Assembly: GCA_017871115.1 (NCBI GenBank)
Contig: JAFCIZ010000004.1
Span: 906,501-970,500 of the forward strand
Reading direction: 5' to 3'
Length of the DNA stretch: 64,000 bases
DNA from: Cunninghamella blakesleeana
Taxonomy: Eukaryota; Mucoromycota; Mucoromycetes; Mucorales; Cunninghamellaceae
Position numbers and translations under genes: made by a program. Below the pieces are notes generated by a model. That model was given only the letters and a program-made list of their open reading frames with translations. It was not told the origin of the DNA and did not search any database. Shown here one piece after another: positions 34,920 through 43,570 of this stretch. Within the stretch, counting starts at the first letter, position 1. Each line of letters opens with the position of its first letter.

Positions 34920-36077
34920 ATGTCTTACGATTATACCGCGTTGGCTCAAGAACAACCTTTGCTCAAGCTCATTCCTAAACTCATTCCTTTTACTGGAGGT
35001 GAGCGTGAAGACTTTCGCCACTTCAGACAAATGCTGGAAACTTATTTAGAACTCACAAATACTACAAGTGACTCAAGAAAACTAGCCATATTAAGAACTC
35101 AAGTACACAAGTCTGCAAAAACTTATTTGGACTGTCTTAAGGATCAATACAAGGATTCTTTAACTTTTGATATTGTTATGTCGGCTTTTGAAACAAAATT
35201 CGTTACTGCTGAACTTTTAGAATCTTATAAATTAATGCTAAACGAAATGAAACAAGGTACCGAGGAACATCCAAGGGACTTTTACTCAAGATTACAAGAA
35301 GTTGCTAGATTAGCTAAGAAAGAAGATGATGATATTATTCTTATGCGATTCAGATATGGATTGAATCCTAATATTAGTAAACATTGCATTGCTCTTGCTT
35401 CTATAACTGCTGAACAATGGTTAAAAAATGCTGAAGCTTGGTGGTCAGCTAACAAATCAATGAATTATGGAATGATAAACAACCGTACAACTGAACATGA
35501 ACAATTATTGTACTCTGGTTACGCTATGGATAGAAATACAATTGATAATCCACATAATAATATTAATTCATTTAATGTTATGGAGTTTAGTAAAAACGAA
35601 TCAGTTACAAATTTATCTTCAAACTCTGACCCAATAGTAAAACTCTTAGAACGATTGGTTCTTAATGTTGAGACTATGGAAAAGAATGTGAATGACAAAA
35701 TTGAACAGATTCAGCATACTAAAAAACAAACTAAAAATAATGATAATATGTCTAGTGATGATATAATCAAACTTGTACGTTCTGAATTAGCTAAATCTAA
35801 TGGTCCAATTAATAATTCAAATAATAATAATTATAATAGACATAACAATCAATACAACAATAAAAGATTCTATCGTCAACAACAGAAAAATCAAGATTAT
35901 CATAATAATAATTATTATAATGATAAACAACCACCTCAACCTCAACAATATAATGATTATTACAATTCAGCTCAGAACTTATCTAATTCTCAACAAGTTC
36001 CAATTCAACAATATCAACAACAGCAATCTCATCAACAATATAATCAACAATATGATAACCAACAATCAAAAAACTAG
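34920..36077 (+). CDS. Element 2 Gag
   Basis: 385 aa. Residues about 15-190 form a retrotransposon Gag (capsid) domain: FTGGEREDFRHFRQMLETYL, SAKTYLDCLKDQYKD, EHPRDFYSRLQEVARLAKK and RFRYGLNPNISKH. The tail is Asn/Gln-rich with no CCHC zinc knuckle, so RNA binding must differ from elements 1 and 3. The ORF ends SKN-stop at a slippery AAAAAAC, where a -1 shift would continue into the protease-RT frame. Confidence 0.9.
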   Translation: MSYDYTALAQEQPLLKLIPKLIPFTGGEREDFRHFRQMLETYLELTNTTSDSRKLAILRTQVHKSAKTYLDCLKDQYKDSLTFDIVMSAFETKFVTAELLESYKLMLNEMKQGTEEHPRDFYSRLQEVARLAKKEDDDIILMRFRYGLNPNISKHCIALASITAEQWLKNAEAWWSANKSMNYGMINNRTTEHEQLLYSGYAMDRNTIDNPHNNINSFNVMEFSKNESVTNLSSNSDPIVKLLERLVLNVETMEKNVNDKIEQIQHTKKQTKNNDNMSSDDIIKLVRSELAKSNGPINNSNNNNYNRHNNQYNNKRFYRQQQKNQDYHNNNYYNDKQPPQPQQYNDYYNSAQNLSNSQQVPIQQYQQQQSHQQYNQQYDNQQSKN

Positions 36078-36115
36078 ATAGGGCAATTGTTAATAATGGT
36101 CAATTGGCAGTCCCT
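36068..36115 (+). promoter_or_regulatory. -1 ribosomal frameshift signal, Gag to Pol
   Basis: Slippery heptamer A AAA AAC at 36068-36074 in the Gag frame, directly before the Gag stop TAG (36075-36077). After a 5-nt spacer (TAGAT) a stem begins: AGGG (36080-36083) pairs with CCCT (36112-36115), and CAATTG (36084-36089) with CAATTG (36101-36106), leaving a 5-nt bulge and an 11-nt loop. The -1 frame is open through the site into Pol (KKLDRAIVNNGQLAVPDNKS). Confidence 0.8.
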
Positions 36116-39100
36116 GATAATAAATCCATTAATAAAAATAAACAACAAAATATAAATAACCAACAAAATATAAATAACCAACAAAATATAAATAACCAAC
36201 AAAATATAAATAACCAACAAAATATAAATAATCAACATCATATGGATACTCAACAAAAAATAAATAATACACAAAAAAATCAACAAAATACAAGTAATAT
36301 GGATAACCATCAAAACATGAATGTTTTATTAAATAATGAAGAAATAGAAGATGAATATAATTATGGACCGCATATAAATAATCATGATTTATATGCTGCA
36401 AGAATAGAAAAACCTCCTGTTGTTAAACATCATGAAACATCAGCAAAAACAAAAAGGGTTACAGAAAAATCAAGATCAGCTAAAAGAATCAGAATGGATG
36501 ATGAAATTACAGATAAAGATTTAGAAAAAGAAGAAATGATGGATGATATCGATATCGTTTCACTTGATACAACAACTATTCCATCTAATCATAATAAAAT
36601 ATCTGAAAATAATGATAAACCCAAAAGAAAAAGATCACCTCCTGCAACTATTGATATAGAATATGATATTATTAAAGATGTATTCAAACAAAAAGCTAAC
36701 ATAGAAGTTGGAGATTTAATAAAATCATCACATCATTTAAGAAAACAACTATTAACAGCATGTAAACCTAAAAGAAGATCAGTAAAAAATAAATTGGATC
36801 AACAAATAACAGAATCATCACACTTAAATACATTAGATAATGAAGATGTAATAACAACTGCAGCTTACACTAATTTAATTATAGAAAATAAAAAAGTCAA
36901 AGTATTAATTGATAGTGGAGCAGCTAAATCATGTATGTCAAAAGCAATGATGAAGCTATTAGGATTAGAAATAGATGCACCTTCTACTAACATATTTGTA
37001 TTAGGAAATGGAACAAAACAACCAACCTTAGGTATTGTACATGATGTTAATATACAAGTAACACCTGATATAAATATACCGGTCAATATGGAAGTATTAC
37101 CCAGATGTCCTGCTCATATAGTTCTTGGTAATAATTGGTTAAGTCATGTACAAGCTCTCCTTAATTTTAAAACAAGTACTCTAAAGGTTACATACAAACA
37201 TAAAATAGCTGAACTACCTATTATATTTCTAAAATCAACTGATAGACCACTCATATCAATTAAATCTATTAATGGAAATTATCAACAAGACAACAAGATT
37301 GCAATTAATGAAAAAGAAACTTTAGATGAAAGTGATACTGATATAACAGACCTTGAAACAGATGAAGAAGAATGGGAACATGATGAACATTCTGACGAAG
37401 ATGAAGATGATTATTATAATATTACAACAATAGAAAATAATTTAAAAATACAACAAGATGATGATACAACAACTATTACAACAGGAAAAGATGGATTAAC
37501 TGTACCACCGTATTCAATATGTCAAATACAAATCGATTCTAATAAAGATATACATACAACTACAAGCAACATATTAAATGAATCAAAAATAAAAAATAAT
37601 TATGATCACACAACAATAAATTTAATTAATAAGTCTGATAATAATATGGATCTACCACCTAATCAAATCATTAGTGAATTTTTTAATTTAGATGAAAATG
37701 GGAATAATGAAGGTATAGAAGGATACAATTTAGTAGACCAGCTTAGTCCATATAAAACATATATAGAATTTAATAATATTGAAACAGATATTAAAGAAGA
37801 CACTTTGGATGAATCTTTTAAAAATAAACTACAACTTGGAAATATACCAATGGAATACAAAATAAAATTTTGGAAATTAATACAACAATATCAAGATGTA
37901 TTCGATTGGAATAATGACAAGATGGGACATACTACTCTTCTTGAACATGAAATAATACTAAAACAAGATGCAATGCCAATACGACATAGACCTTATCGTA
38001 TGAGCCCTATGGAACAAGAATATTTAAAATCAGAATTGGATCGTTTATGTGAACTTGGAATAATCAAACCAGCTAACACTCCTTATACTGCTCCCATAAT
38101 TTTAGTCAAAAAGAAGAATGGTGATTATAGAATGGTAGTTGATTATAGAAAGCTTAATGCTCAAACTAAAGTAGATGCATATCCTTTACCAAGAATAGAT
38201 GACTTAATTGATGAAATTGGTGTATCAAGAATATTTTCTGCTTTGGATCTTAGATCAGGGTTCCATCAAGTACCTATGAAAGAAAATAGTAAAGAATTAA
38301 CTGGTTTTGTCACCAAGTTTGGAACTTATCAATATGAAATGTTACCTATGGGTTTAGTAAATAGTCCAGCTACCTTTCAACGTTTAATAGATATATGTTT
38401 TAAAACTATGATCAATAGATGCTTAGTAGCATATATTGATGATCTTAATGTACACTCGAATAATTTGGATCAACATCTATTGGATTTAGAAGAATTATTT
38501 AAATGTGCAAGACTTGGCGGATTACTATTTAATATTGAAAAATGTGTATTCTTTAAAGATGAATTGAAGTTCCTTGGATATATAATCACTAAAGATGGAA
38601 TAAAAACTGATCCTACAAAAATAGAAAAAGTAAAGAATTATCCTATACCAACTACAGTCAAGCAAATAAGAGGATTTATTGGATTAGCTTCTTATTATAG
38701 AAGATTTATACAAAACTTTGCAGCTATTGCTAGACCATTACATAATGTCACTAAAACAAAAAAGAAAATACCTTGGACTGCGGAAACAACAAAATCTTTT
38801 GAATTATTAAAACAAAAATTAACTGAAGCACCTATATTGAAAAGGGCTGATTATAACAAACCATTTATTATCGTTTGTGATGCTTCTACTGATGGACTTG
38901 GAACTATATTATCACAATTGGATGAAGAAGGTCTAGAACATCCTGTTATATATGCCAGTCGTGGTTTAAAAGAAAGTGAAGCAAATTATAGTGCAACTAA
39001 GTTAGAATGTTTGGCTCTTATATGGAGTTTGCAAATTTTTAGACCATATTTACTTGGGAAAAAATTTACAGTATTATCAGATCACTCTCCACTCAAATGG

Positions 39101-39235
39101 CTTATTAAATCACCAAAACCTACTGGTATGGTAGCTCGTTGGATCACTTATTTAGCAGATTATGAATTTGAAGTTATATATAGAAGTGGTAAAAAACAAC
39201 AATCGGCTGATTTTCTCTCAAGACTTGGTTATTAA
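36071..39235 (+). CDS. Element 2 protease-reverse transcriptase-RNase H (no integrase)
   Basis: Reached by -1 frameshift from Gag; no ATG lies at the start of the open frame. The N-terminus has about six QNINNQ repeats and an acidic linker. Protease: VLIDSGAAKSCMS (about genomic 36902). Reverse transcriptase: ILVKKKNGDYRMVVDYRKLN, FSALDLRSGFHQVPM, MGLVNSPATFQRL and YIDD (in CLVAYIDDLNVHS). RNase H: VCDASTDGLGTILSQL, ATKLECLALIWS, and the final Asp in QSADFLSRLGY, where the ORF stops. In most Ty3 elements the frame would run on into integrase; here it ends cleanly after RNase H, so polyprotein and integrase are made separately. Confidence 0.92.
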   Translation, partial: KLDRAIVNNGQLAVPDNKSINKNKQQNINNQQNINNQQNINNQQNINNQQNINNQHHMDTQQKINNTQKNQQNTSNMDNHQNMNVLLNNEEIEDEYNYGPHINNHDLYAARIEKPPVVKHHETSAKTKRVTEKSRSAKRIRMDDEITDKDLEKEEMMDDIDIVSLDTTTIPSNHNKISENNDKPKRKRSPPATIDIEYDIIKDVFKQKANIEVGDLIKSSHHLRKQLLTACKPKRRSVKNKLDQQITESSHLNTLDNEDVITTAAYTNLIIENKKVKVLIDSGAAKSCMSKAMMKLLGLEIDAPSTNIFVLGNGTKQPTLGIVHDVNIQVTPDINIPVNMEVLPRCPAHIVLGNNWLSHVQALLNFKTSTLKVTYKHKIAELPIIFLKSTDRPLISIKSINGNYQQDNKIAINEKETLDESDTDITDLETDEEEWEHDEHSDEDEDDYYNITTIENNLKIQQDDDTTTITTGKDGLTVPPYSICQIQIDSNKDIHTTTSNILNESKIKNNYDHTTINLINKSDNNMDLPPNQIISEFFNLDENGNNEGIEGYNLVDQLSPYKTYIEFNNIETDIKEDTLDESFKNKLQLGNIPMEYKIKFWKLIQQYQDVFDWNNDKMGHTTLLEHEIILKQDAMPIRHRPYRMSPMEQEYLKSELDRLCELGIIKPANTPYTAPIILVKKKNGDYRMVVDYRKLNAQTKVDAYPLPRIDDLIDEIGVSRIFSALDLRSGFHQVPMKENSKELTGFVTKFGTYQYEMLPMGLVNSPATFQRLIDICFKTMINRCLVAYIDDLNVHSNNLDQHLLDLEELFKCARLGGLLFNIEKCVFFKDELKFLGYIITKDGIKTDPTKIEKVKNYPIPTTVKQIRGFIGLASYYRRFIQNFAAIARPLHNVTKTKKKIPWTAETTKSFELLKQKLTEAPILKRADYNKPFIIVCDASTDGLGTILSQLDEEGLEHPVIYASRGLKESEANYSATKLECLALIWSLQIFRPYLLGKKFTVLSDHSPLKWLIKSPKPTGMVARWITYLADYEFEVIYRSGKKQQSADFLSRLGY

Positions 39236-39875
39236 AAAAAAAAAAATACATATATATATATATAAAATATAAAAAAAAAAAAAAAAAAAAGAAATAATAA
39301 ATGAATAAATATATTTTATACAACAAGCGTCCAAGACGATTGAAGACGTTAAAAGCTAATCCAACAAATTAATATCAAGATTTTTATTTTTATTATCACA
39401 ATAGTTTATTTCATACAACAAGCGTCCAAGACGATTGAAGACGTTAAAAGCTAATCTATTAACATAACATTATATTATTAACAATTATTTTACATTTATT
39501 TTTATTAGTTTTACAACAAATTTTATACAACAATATTATTCAAACATTTTTTATATAATACAACAATTATTTTTAATCAACAATATATATATAGTCAAAA
39601 AAAAAAAAAACAATAACACACAACTTATAAAATTATTTAATACAACAAACGTCCAAAGACGATTGAAGACGTAAAAAGCTATACTCACACCATACAATCA
39701 ACATATATATCACTTAATAACAACTTTTTACCTATCTTAATTCAACAAAATCAACAAAAAAAAAAATTATAATATCAGTTATCAAAAAAAAAAAAAAAAA
39801 ATAAGCTAGTAACACAAAAAAAAAAATTAGTAAACAATAACATCAACACACCTATCAAAAATTTAATTACTTAGT
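39236..39875 (+). other. Spacer between RNase H and integrase ORFs
   Basis: 640 nt, A-rich with several runs of 10-18 A, stops in all frames. Holds three copies of a 43-nt repeat (39318-39360, 39413-39455, 39640-39682). Ends TTAATTACTTAG (39863-39874) just before the integrase ATG, which resembles a splice acceptor. Confidence 0.75.
39318..39682 (+). repeat. Three dispersed copies of a 43-nt repeat
   Basis: Copies at 39318-39360, 39413-39455 and 39640-39682 share ATACAACAA, GTCCAA and the core GACGATTGAAGACGT. The first two are identical, the third has a few changes. Each can form a short hairpin: AGCGTC with GACGTT (copies 1-2), ACGTC with GACGT (copy 3), the G-T wobble becoming A-T. Role unknown. 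Confidence 0.85.
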
Positions 39876-41195
39876 ATGGATCAACAATTAATAGATAATA
39901 TGAAGCAATATTTAGTCACTTTAAAACTACCAAACAACATTACACCAAAAGAAAAAAGATATATACAACGAAATTCACATAACTTTGTGGTACGATCAAA
40001 TCAATTATATAAATATAATATAGAACATCAAACATTAAGAAAAGTCCTAAATAAAACACAAGCTATGGAAGTTTTATTTATGTGTCACCAACATCCTTTA
40101 GGAGGTCACCTCGGTTATCATAATACTTTATATAAGGTATCAACTAGATATTATTGGAATGCTATGGCTAAAGATATACAAGAATATGTTAAAAAATGTA
40201 AAAGATGTCAAACTACTGGACCTAAGAAATTAAACGAATTTTTATATCCTGTTCCTGTGAAATCAAAACCTTTCGAACAATGGGGAATTGATGTCAAGCA
40301 TGTTCCAACGTCTAAAAGTGGATATCGTTACGTTATAGCCGCTATTGACTATCTTACTAAATGGGTGGAGGCACGAGCACTTAAGTATCAATCAACTTCG
40401 GAAATTGCTTTATTTATATATGAAGAAATTATATGTAGGCATGGTACGCCTCATCTTATTATATCGGATAATGGTACTCCTTTTATTAGTGACTTAATCA
40501 ATAAAGTTTGTAGACAATATAATATTCATCATAATACTATTACTGTTGGAAATTCTCAAGCTAATGGATTAATAGAAAGATTTAATTCAACACTTGGATC
40601 AATTATCAAAAAGATTGCAACAACAGAAAAGGGATTATGGGATCAATATTTACCATCTGTATTATTTTCCTATCGCACAATAAAACAAAATTCAACAAAA
40701 CAATCTCCATTTTATTTAACATATGGTTACATTCCAAAGACTCCTTTTGATCATATAGACACAATAGTAGATTTTAACTCTTATAACTTTGAAAATCAGA
40801 TAATGCTCAGAACAAAAAAGGAAATTACTGCACTAAATCTAATAAGACAACAATCAGCAGAAAAAATCAAAAGGTCGCAAGAAAACCAGAAAAAGGCAAT
40901 AGATAAGAAAGTAAATAAACGAGACCGCGAATGGAAACCAGCTTTTAGAATTGGTGAAATAGTAACCTTATATACAGGAATACAATCAAACTCATGGTCA
41001 GGTAAAATATCGGATATGTGGCAAGGAAGGTATACTATACATCAATCTTTAGGAAAAGGTACCTATTTGATTAAATCTCTAGACTCTAATAACATAAGAA
41101 TAAAGCGTGTACATGGAAACCGACTCAAATTATTACAAATGCCAGATGTATATTGGAATACACATGTATCTAAAACTTATGGAATTGATCTATAA
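39876..41195 (+). CDS. Element 2 integrase as a separate ORF
   Basis: 439 aa starting MDQQLIDNMKQYLVTLKLP, exactly at the usual domain boundary. The HHCC zinc finger is seen in CHQHPLGGHLGYHNTLYK...CKRCQ, the DDE core in WGIDVKHVP (D), LIISDNGTPF (D) and ANGLIERFNSTLG (E). A GPY-like C-terminal module (MWQGRYTIHQSLGKGTYLIK) follows. No chromodomain. All catalytic residues are present. How it is translated is unclear: it lies 640 nt after the RNase H stop, in another frame, so internal initiation, an internal promoter or a spliced RNA is needed. Confidence 0.92.
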   Translation: MDQQLIDNMKQYLVTLKLPNNITPKEKRYIQRNSHNFVVRSNQLYKYNIEHQTLRKVLNKTQAMEVLFMCHQHPLGGHLGYHNTLYKVSTRYYWNAMAKDIQEYVKKCKRCQTTGPKKLNEFLYPVPVKSKPFEQWGIDVKHVPTSKSGYRYVIAAIDYLTKWVEARALKYQSTSEIALFIYEEIICRHGTPHLIISDNGTPFISDLINKVCRQYNIHHNTITVGNSQANGLIERFNSTLGSIIKKIATTEKGLWDQYLPSVLFSYRTIKQNSTKQSPFYLTYGYIPKTPFDHIDTIVDFNSYNFENQIMLRTKKEITALNLIRQQSAEKIKRSQENQKKAIDKKVNKRDREWKPAFRIGEIVTLYTGIQSNSWSGKISDMWQGRYTIHQSLGKGTYLIKSLDSNNIRIKRVHGNRLKLLQMPDVYWNTHVSKTYGIDL

Positions 41196-41498
41196 AAAAA
41201 AAAAAAAAAATTTACATATAAATAAAATAAAATAAAATAAGATAAAAGAAAATTTTTTTTAAAAAAAAAAAAAAAAAACAAATACAATCAAAAAAAAAAA
41301 ATAACAGCAATAATAATAATAAATAAATAAATAAAAATAATTATAAAGATAAAGAAATATTTAGATAGATATATATGATAATTACAAAAAAAAATTTATA
41401 TAAATATCAAAAAAAAAAAATTTTATTTCAAAAAAAAAAAATATTTACAATATAAACATATCTCACTTATTTTTATACAATTCAAGCATTATACAAGA
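41196..41498 (+). other. A-rich spacer before the fourth ORF of element 2
   Basis: About 300 nt of A/AT tracts with runs of 10-18 A and no ORF, ending TTCAAGCATTATACAAGA before the ATG. Similar in style to the leader of the integrase ORF. Confidence 0.7.
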
Positions 41499-42029
41499 AT
41501 GAATCTACCTTTTAATTTTAACAGACCTTCTGTGGATCAAGATCCCATCTATGAAGAAGTTCTTGCAGCCTTTACAGAAAATCTCTCGGAAATTGAACTT
41601 TTGAAACTCTTTATCAAGTATTCCTACCATATGTATGTAGATGATCACCATCGTGTAATTGAAATACAAAAGAGTATGCAAGAAAATTATGCCAAGCATA
41701 TTTTACCTAACGTGGTCAAGCTTCTTCATACATCCTTGGGAAAACCAACCAATCTTGGTGAATTAATTAATTATCGACGTGAACGTATGGAATTACTCAA
41801 TGAGTTGTTAAGTCCTTTGGCTAAACCTCGTTTTAACCAAGTTTTTTATAAAAAATTACGTAAAGAAGATCCTTGGGGAAAGGATACTATTCTCATGGAA
41901 CAAGAAGAAAATGATGTGGAAGTTCCTATGACTTTTGTCGGTGTCGCTAATGACAATAATAACGATGGAGGTCCATCTTCTCCTGGTGGTGAGGGTGTCG
42001 CGCAGGATAATGATCCTACCGGTGTTTAA
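41499..42029 (+). CDS. Element 2 fourth ORF, unknown function
   Basis: 176 aa: MNLPFNFNRPSVDQDPIYEE..., acidic and helical-looking. It has no signal peptide or membrane segment, so it is not an envelope-like protein, and no zinc finger or known catalytic motif is visible. Segments: LSEIELLKLFIKYSYHMYVD, VIEIQKSMQENYAKHILPNV, LINYRRERMELLNELLSPLA, then a Gly/Asn/Pro-rich tail. The last 11 codons lie in the 3' LTR (GVAQDNDPTGV). Base composition is less AT-rich than Pol, with many C/G third positions, which fits selection or a later acquisition. I do not recognise the family. A Gag-like, capsid-assembly or integrase-cofactor role is possible but unsupported. Confidence 0.75.
   Translation: MNLPFNFNRPSVDQDPIYEEVLAAFTENLSEIELLKLFIKYSYHMYVDDHHRVIEIQKSMQENYAKHILPNVVKLLHTSLGKPTNLGELINYRRERMELLNELLSPLAKPRFNQVFYKKLRKEDPWGKDTILMEQEENDVEVPMTFVGVANDNNNDGGPSSPGGEGVAQDNDPTGV
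41985..41995 (+). promoter_or_regulatory. Element 2 polypurine tract
   Basis: GGTGGTGAGGG abutting the 3' LTR TG. Imperfect because the stretch also codes for the fourth ORF (GGEG). Confidence 0.55.
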
Positions 42030-42761
42030 AAAAATTTTTTAACTTTTGTTTTAATTGGTCAAGCTCACATCCACAACCGCACATCCACAGACGCACATCC
42101 ACAACCGCACATCCACAGACGCACATCCACAGACGCACATCCACAGACGCACATCCACAGATGTACATCCACAACCGCACATCCTTGACCGTATGACTTC
42201 TTTCTCTCTCTCTCAAAAATAAATTTTGTTTTAATATAAATAGGAAAGAATATTTCTCTTTCTCTTTTGTTTTTTTTTTTTCTTTGTCAAATATAAATGT
42301 CAAATTTTTAAATAATATTTTATATAATAAATATTTTATTTGTCCAAACTAATTTTTATTTTTATTTTATTTTAATTTTATATTAATTTCTTAATTGAAA
42401 TCATTTTTATTACTATAACAAGTATATTTTATTTCTTAAGTGAAATCTCTTTTTATTTATATACAACATATATAAACTTTTATATATTATTTTATTATTA
42501 CTTTATTTGATTATTACCCTTTTTATATAATAATCTACTCTCTGACTTTTAAATTCATTTGCATATACTTTTGAATTTTTTTAAATATTTTATTTTATTT
42601 TATCTTTTTATTTTTTTTTTACTTTTATATTATATTAAGTCGTTCTACTTATAAAACAAGAACTGGTGCTCACTGGAATTATCTTATTTATAGTTAATAT
42701 AAATACAAACTCTCTTATTTTATTTTAACAAAAATAACTCTTACCAAAAACACACACAACA
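41996..42761 (+). repeat. Element 2 3' LTR
   Basis: 766 bp, matching 34009-34774. The first 34 bp also encode the end of the fourth ORF. Confidence 0.95.
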
Positions 42762-42833
42762 CTATAAAAGGAAATTCTATTTTTCAAACAACCAAAAATT
42801 TACACAACACTCTTATCAAAAACACACACAGCA
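42762..42833 (+). repeat. Right remnants of LTR R copy 2 (segment 4 of 4) and of the outer host LTR
   Basis: 42762-42809 finishes the R LTR (ends ATTTACACAACA) and begins with the CTAT duplication of element 2. CTCT at 42810-42813 is the R target duplication. 42814-42833 (ending AAACACACACAGCA) is the tail of the outermost LTR, after which unique DNA leads to the tRNA. Confidence 0.75.
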
Positions 42834-42890
42834 CTAATAAGAGCTATGTTCTCGCGCACCGGTACCCAGCAAAAAAAAATAGCGGAAAAC

Positions 42891-42896
42891 AAAAAA
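42891..42896 (-). terminator. RNA polymerase III terminator of tRNA-Ala
   Basis: T6 on the minus strand, 6 nt after the mature tRNA 3' end; typical Pol III stop. Confidence 0.8.
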
Positions 42897-42902
42897 GGTA
42901 AG

Positions 42903-42975
42903 TGGAGAACCTGGGCATCGATCCCAGTACCTCTCGCATGCTAAGCGAGCGCTCTACCATCTGAGCTAGATCCCC
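42903..42975 (-). tRNA. tRNA-Ala (anticodon AGC)
   Basis: 73 nt, no intron. Starts GGGGATCTAGCTCAGATGG, ends GGTTCTCCA. The anticodon loop TTAGCAT has AGC at 42942-42940. The acceptor stem has the G3:U70 wobble that marks alanine tRNAs; one U6-U67 mismatch is present. T-arm reads GGGATCGATGCCC. A T6 terminator follows. It is the only tRNA seen in the window and is the apparent landing site for the element 3 family, whose LTRs start 10 bp upstream of its 5' end. Confidence 0.96.
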
Positions 42976-42985
42976 AATTAGATAT

Positions 42986-43570
42986 TGTTGTTTTATTATT
43001 TTATTATAATTCTAGTAGAAGTTATTTTTATAATTATTCTATGAATATCCGTATTTCTTTAATAAACGCGTCACTCAGACAATACACTATTTGTTATAAC
43101 TATTCTTCTGATAAAATAACAAAAGTAATTAATATAAATCTTATATCAAAAAGAGTTGTTTTTTTTATTTTATTAAAACAATCGTCGTATTTATATTTTT
43201 TAGAGGATCTAGTACTACTTTGATTATTATTAACATTTATAATACTATTCTATAAAAATCATAAAAGCGAAAAGGATTTAATAAAATTAAGGAAAGGTTT
43301 AAAAAAAAAGAATAAGTTATACAAAAGGAAAAGTGAAGAAAAAGGAAAAAGAAAAAATAAAAATAAAAATAAAAATAAATAAAAATGTATATTTTTTTAA
43401 ATCCCGATTGTAAGAGGATTTATTTTGATTTTCCAGTGTTGGGTTTAAATTTTCGTTTTTGTTTCCTTTCTTTTTCTTCAAAGCTATTTTCTTTTTCTTT
43501 GTTATTATTGATTTTATTATTGTTATTGCTATTATTGTTATTATTATTATTACTGTTATTATTACCGACA
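42986..43570 (-). repeat. Element 3 3' LTR
   Basis: 585 bp, plus-strand TGTTGTTTTATTATT...TTATTACCGACA; equals 48069-48653 in length and sequence by eye. The Gag-Pol ORF ends inside it (43420). Confidence 0.95.

Larger units (their letters stand above)
34009..42761 (+). mobile_element. Ty3-type retrotransposon with four ORFs (element 2)
   Basis: 8753 bp with two 766-bp LTRs that look identical, TG..CA ends and a CTAT target duplication. Order: LTR, primer site, Gag (34920-36077), -1 frameshift signal, protease-RT-RNase H (to 39235), a 640-nt spacer with three 43-nt repeats, integrase as its own ORF (39876-41195), a 300-nt A-rich spacer, an unknown ORF (41499-42029) that ends in the 3' LTR. 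The detached integrase and extra ORF set it apart from ordinary Ty3-type elements. Confidence 0.93.

Noticed and set aside
41499..42029. Fourth ORF of element 2 as an envelope-like gene
   Set aside because: No signal peptide, transmembrane segment or Cys pattern; kept as unknown.
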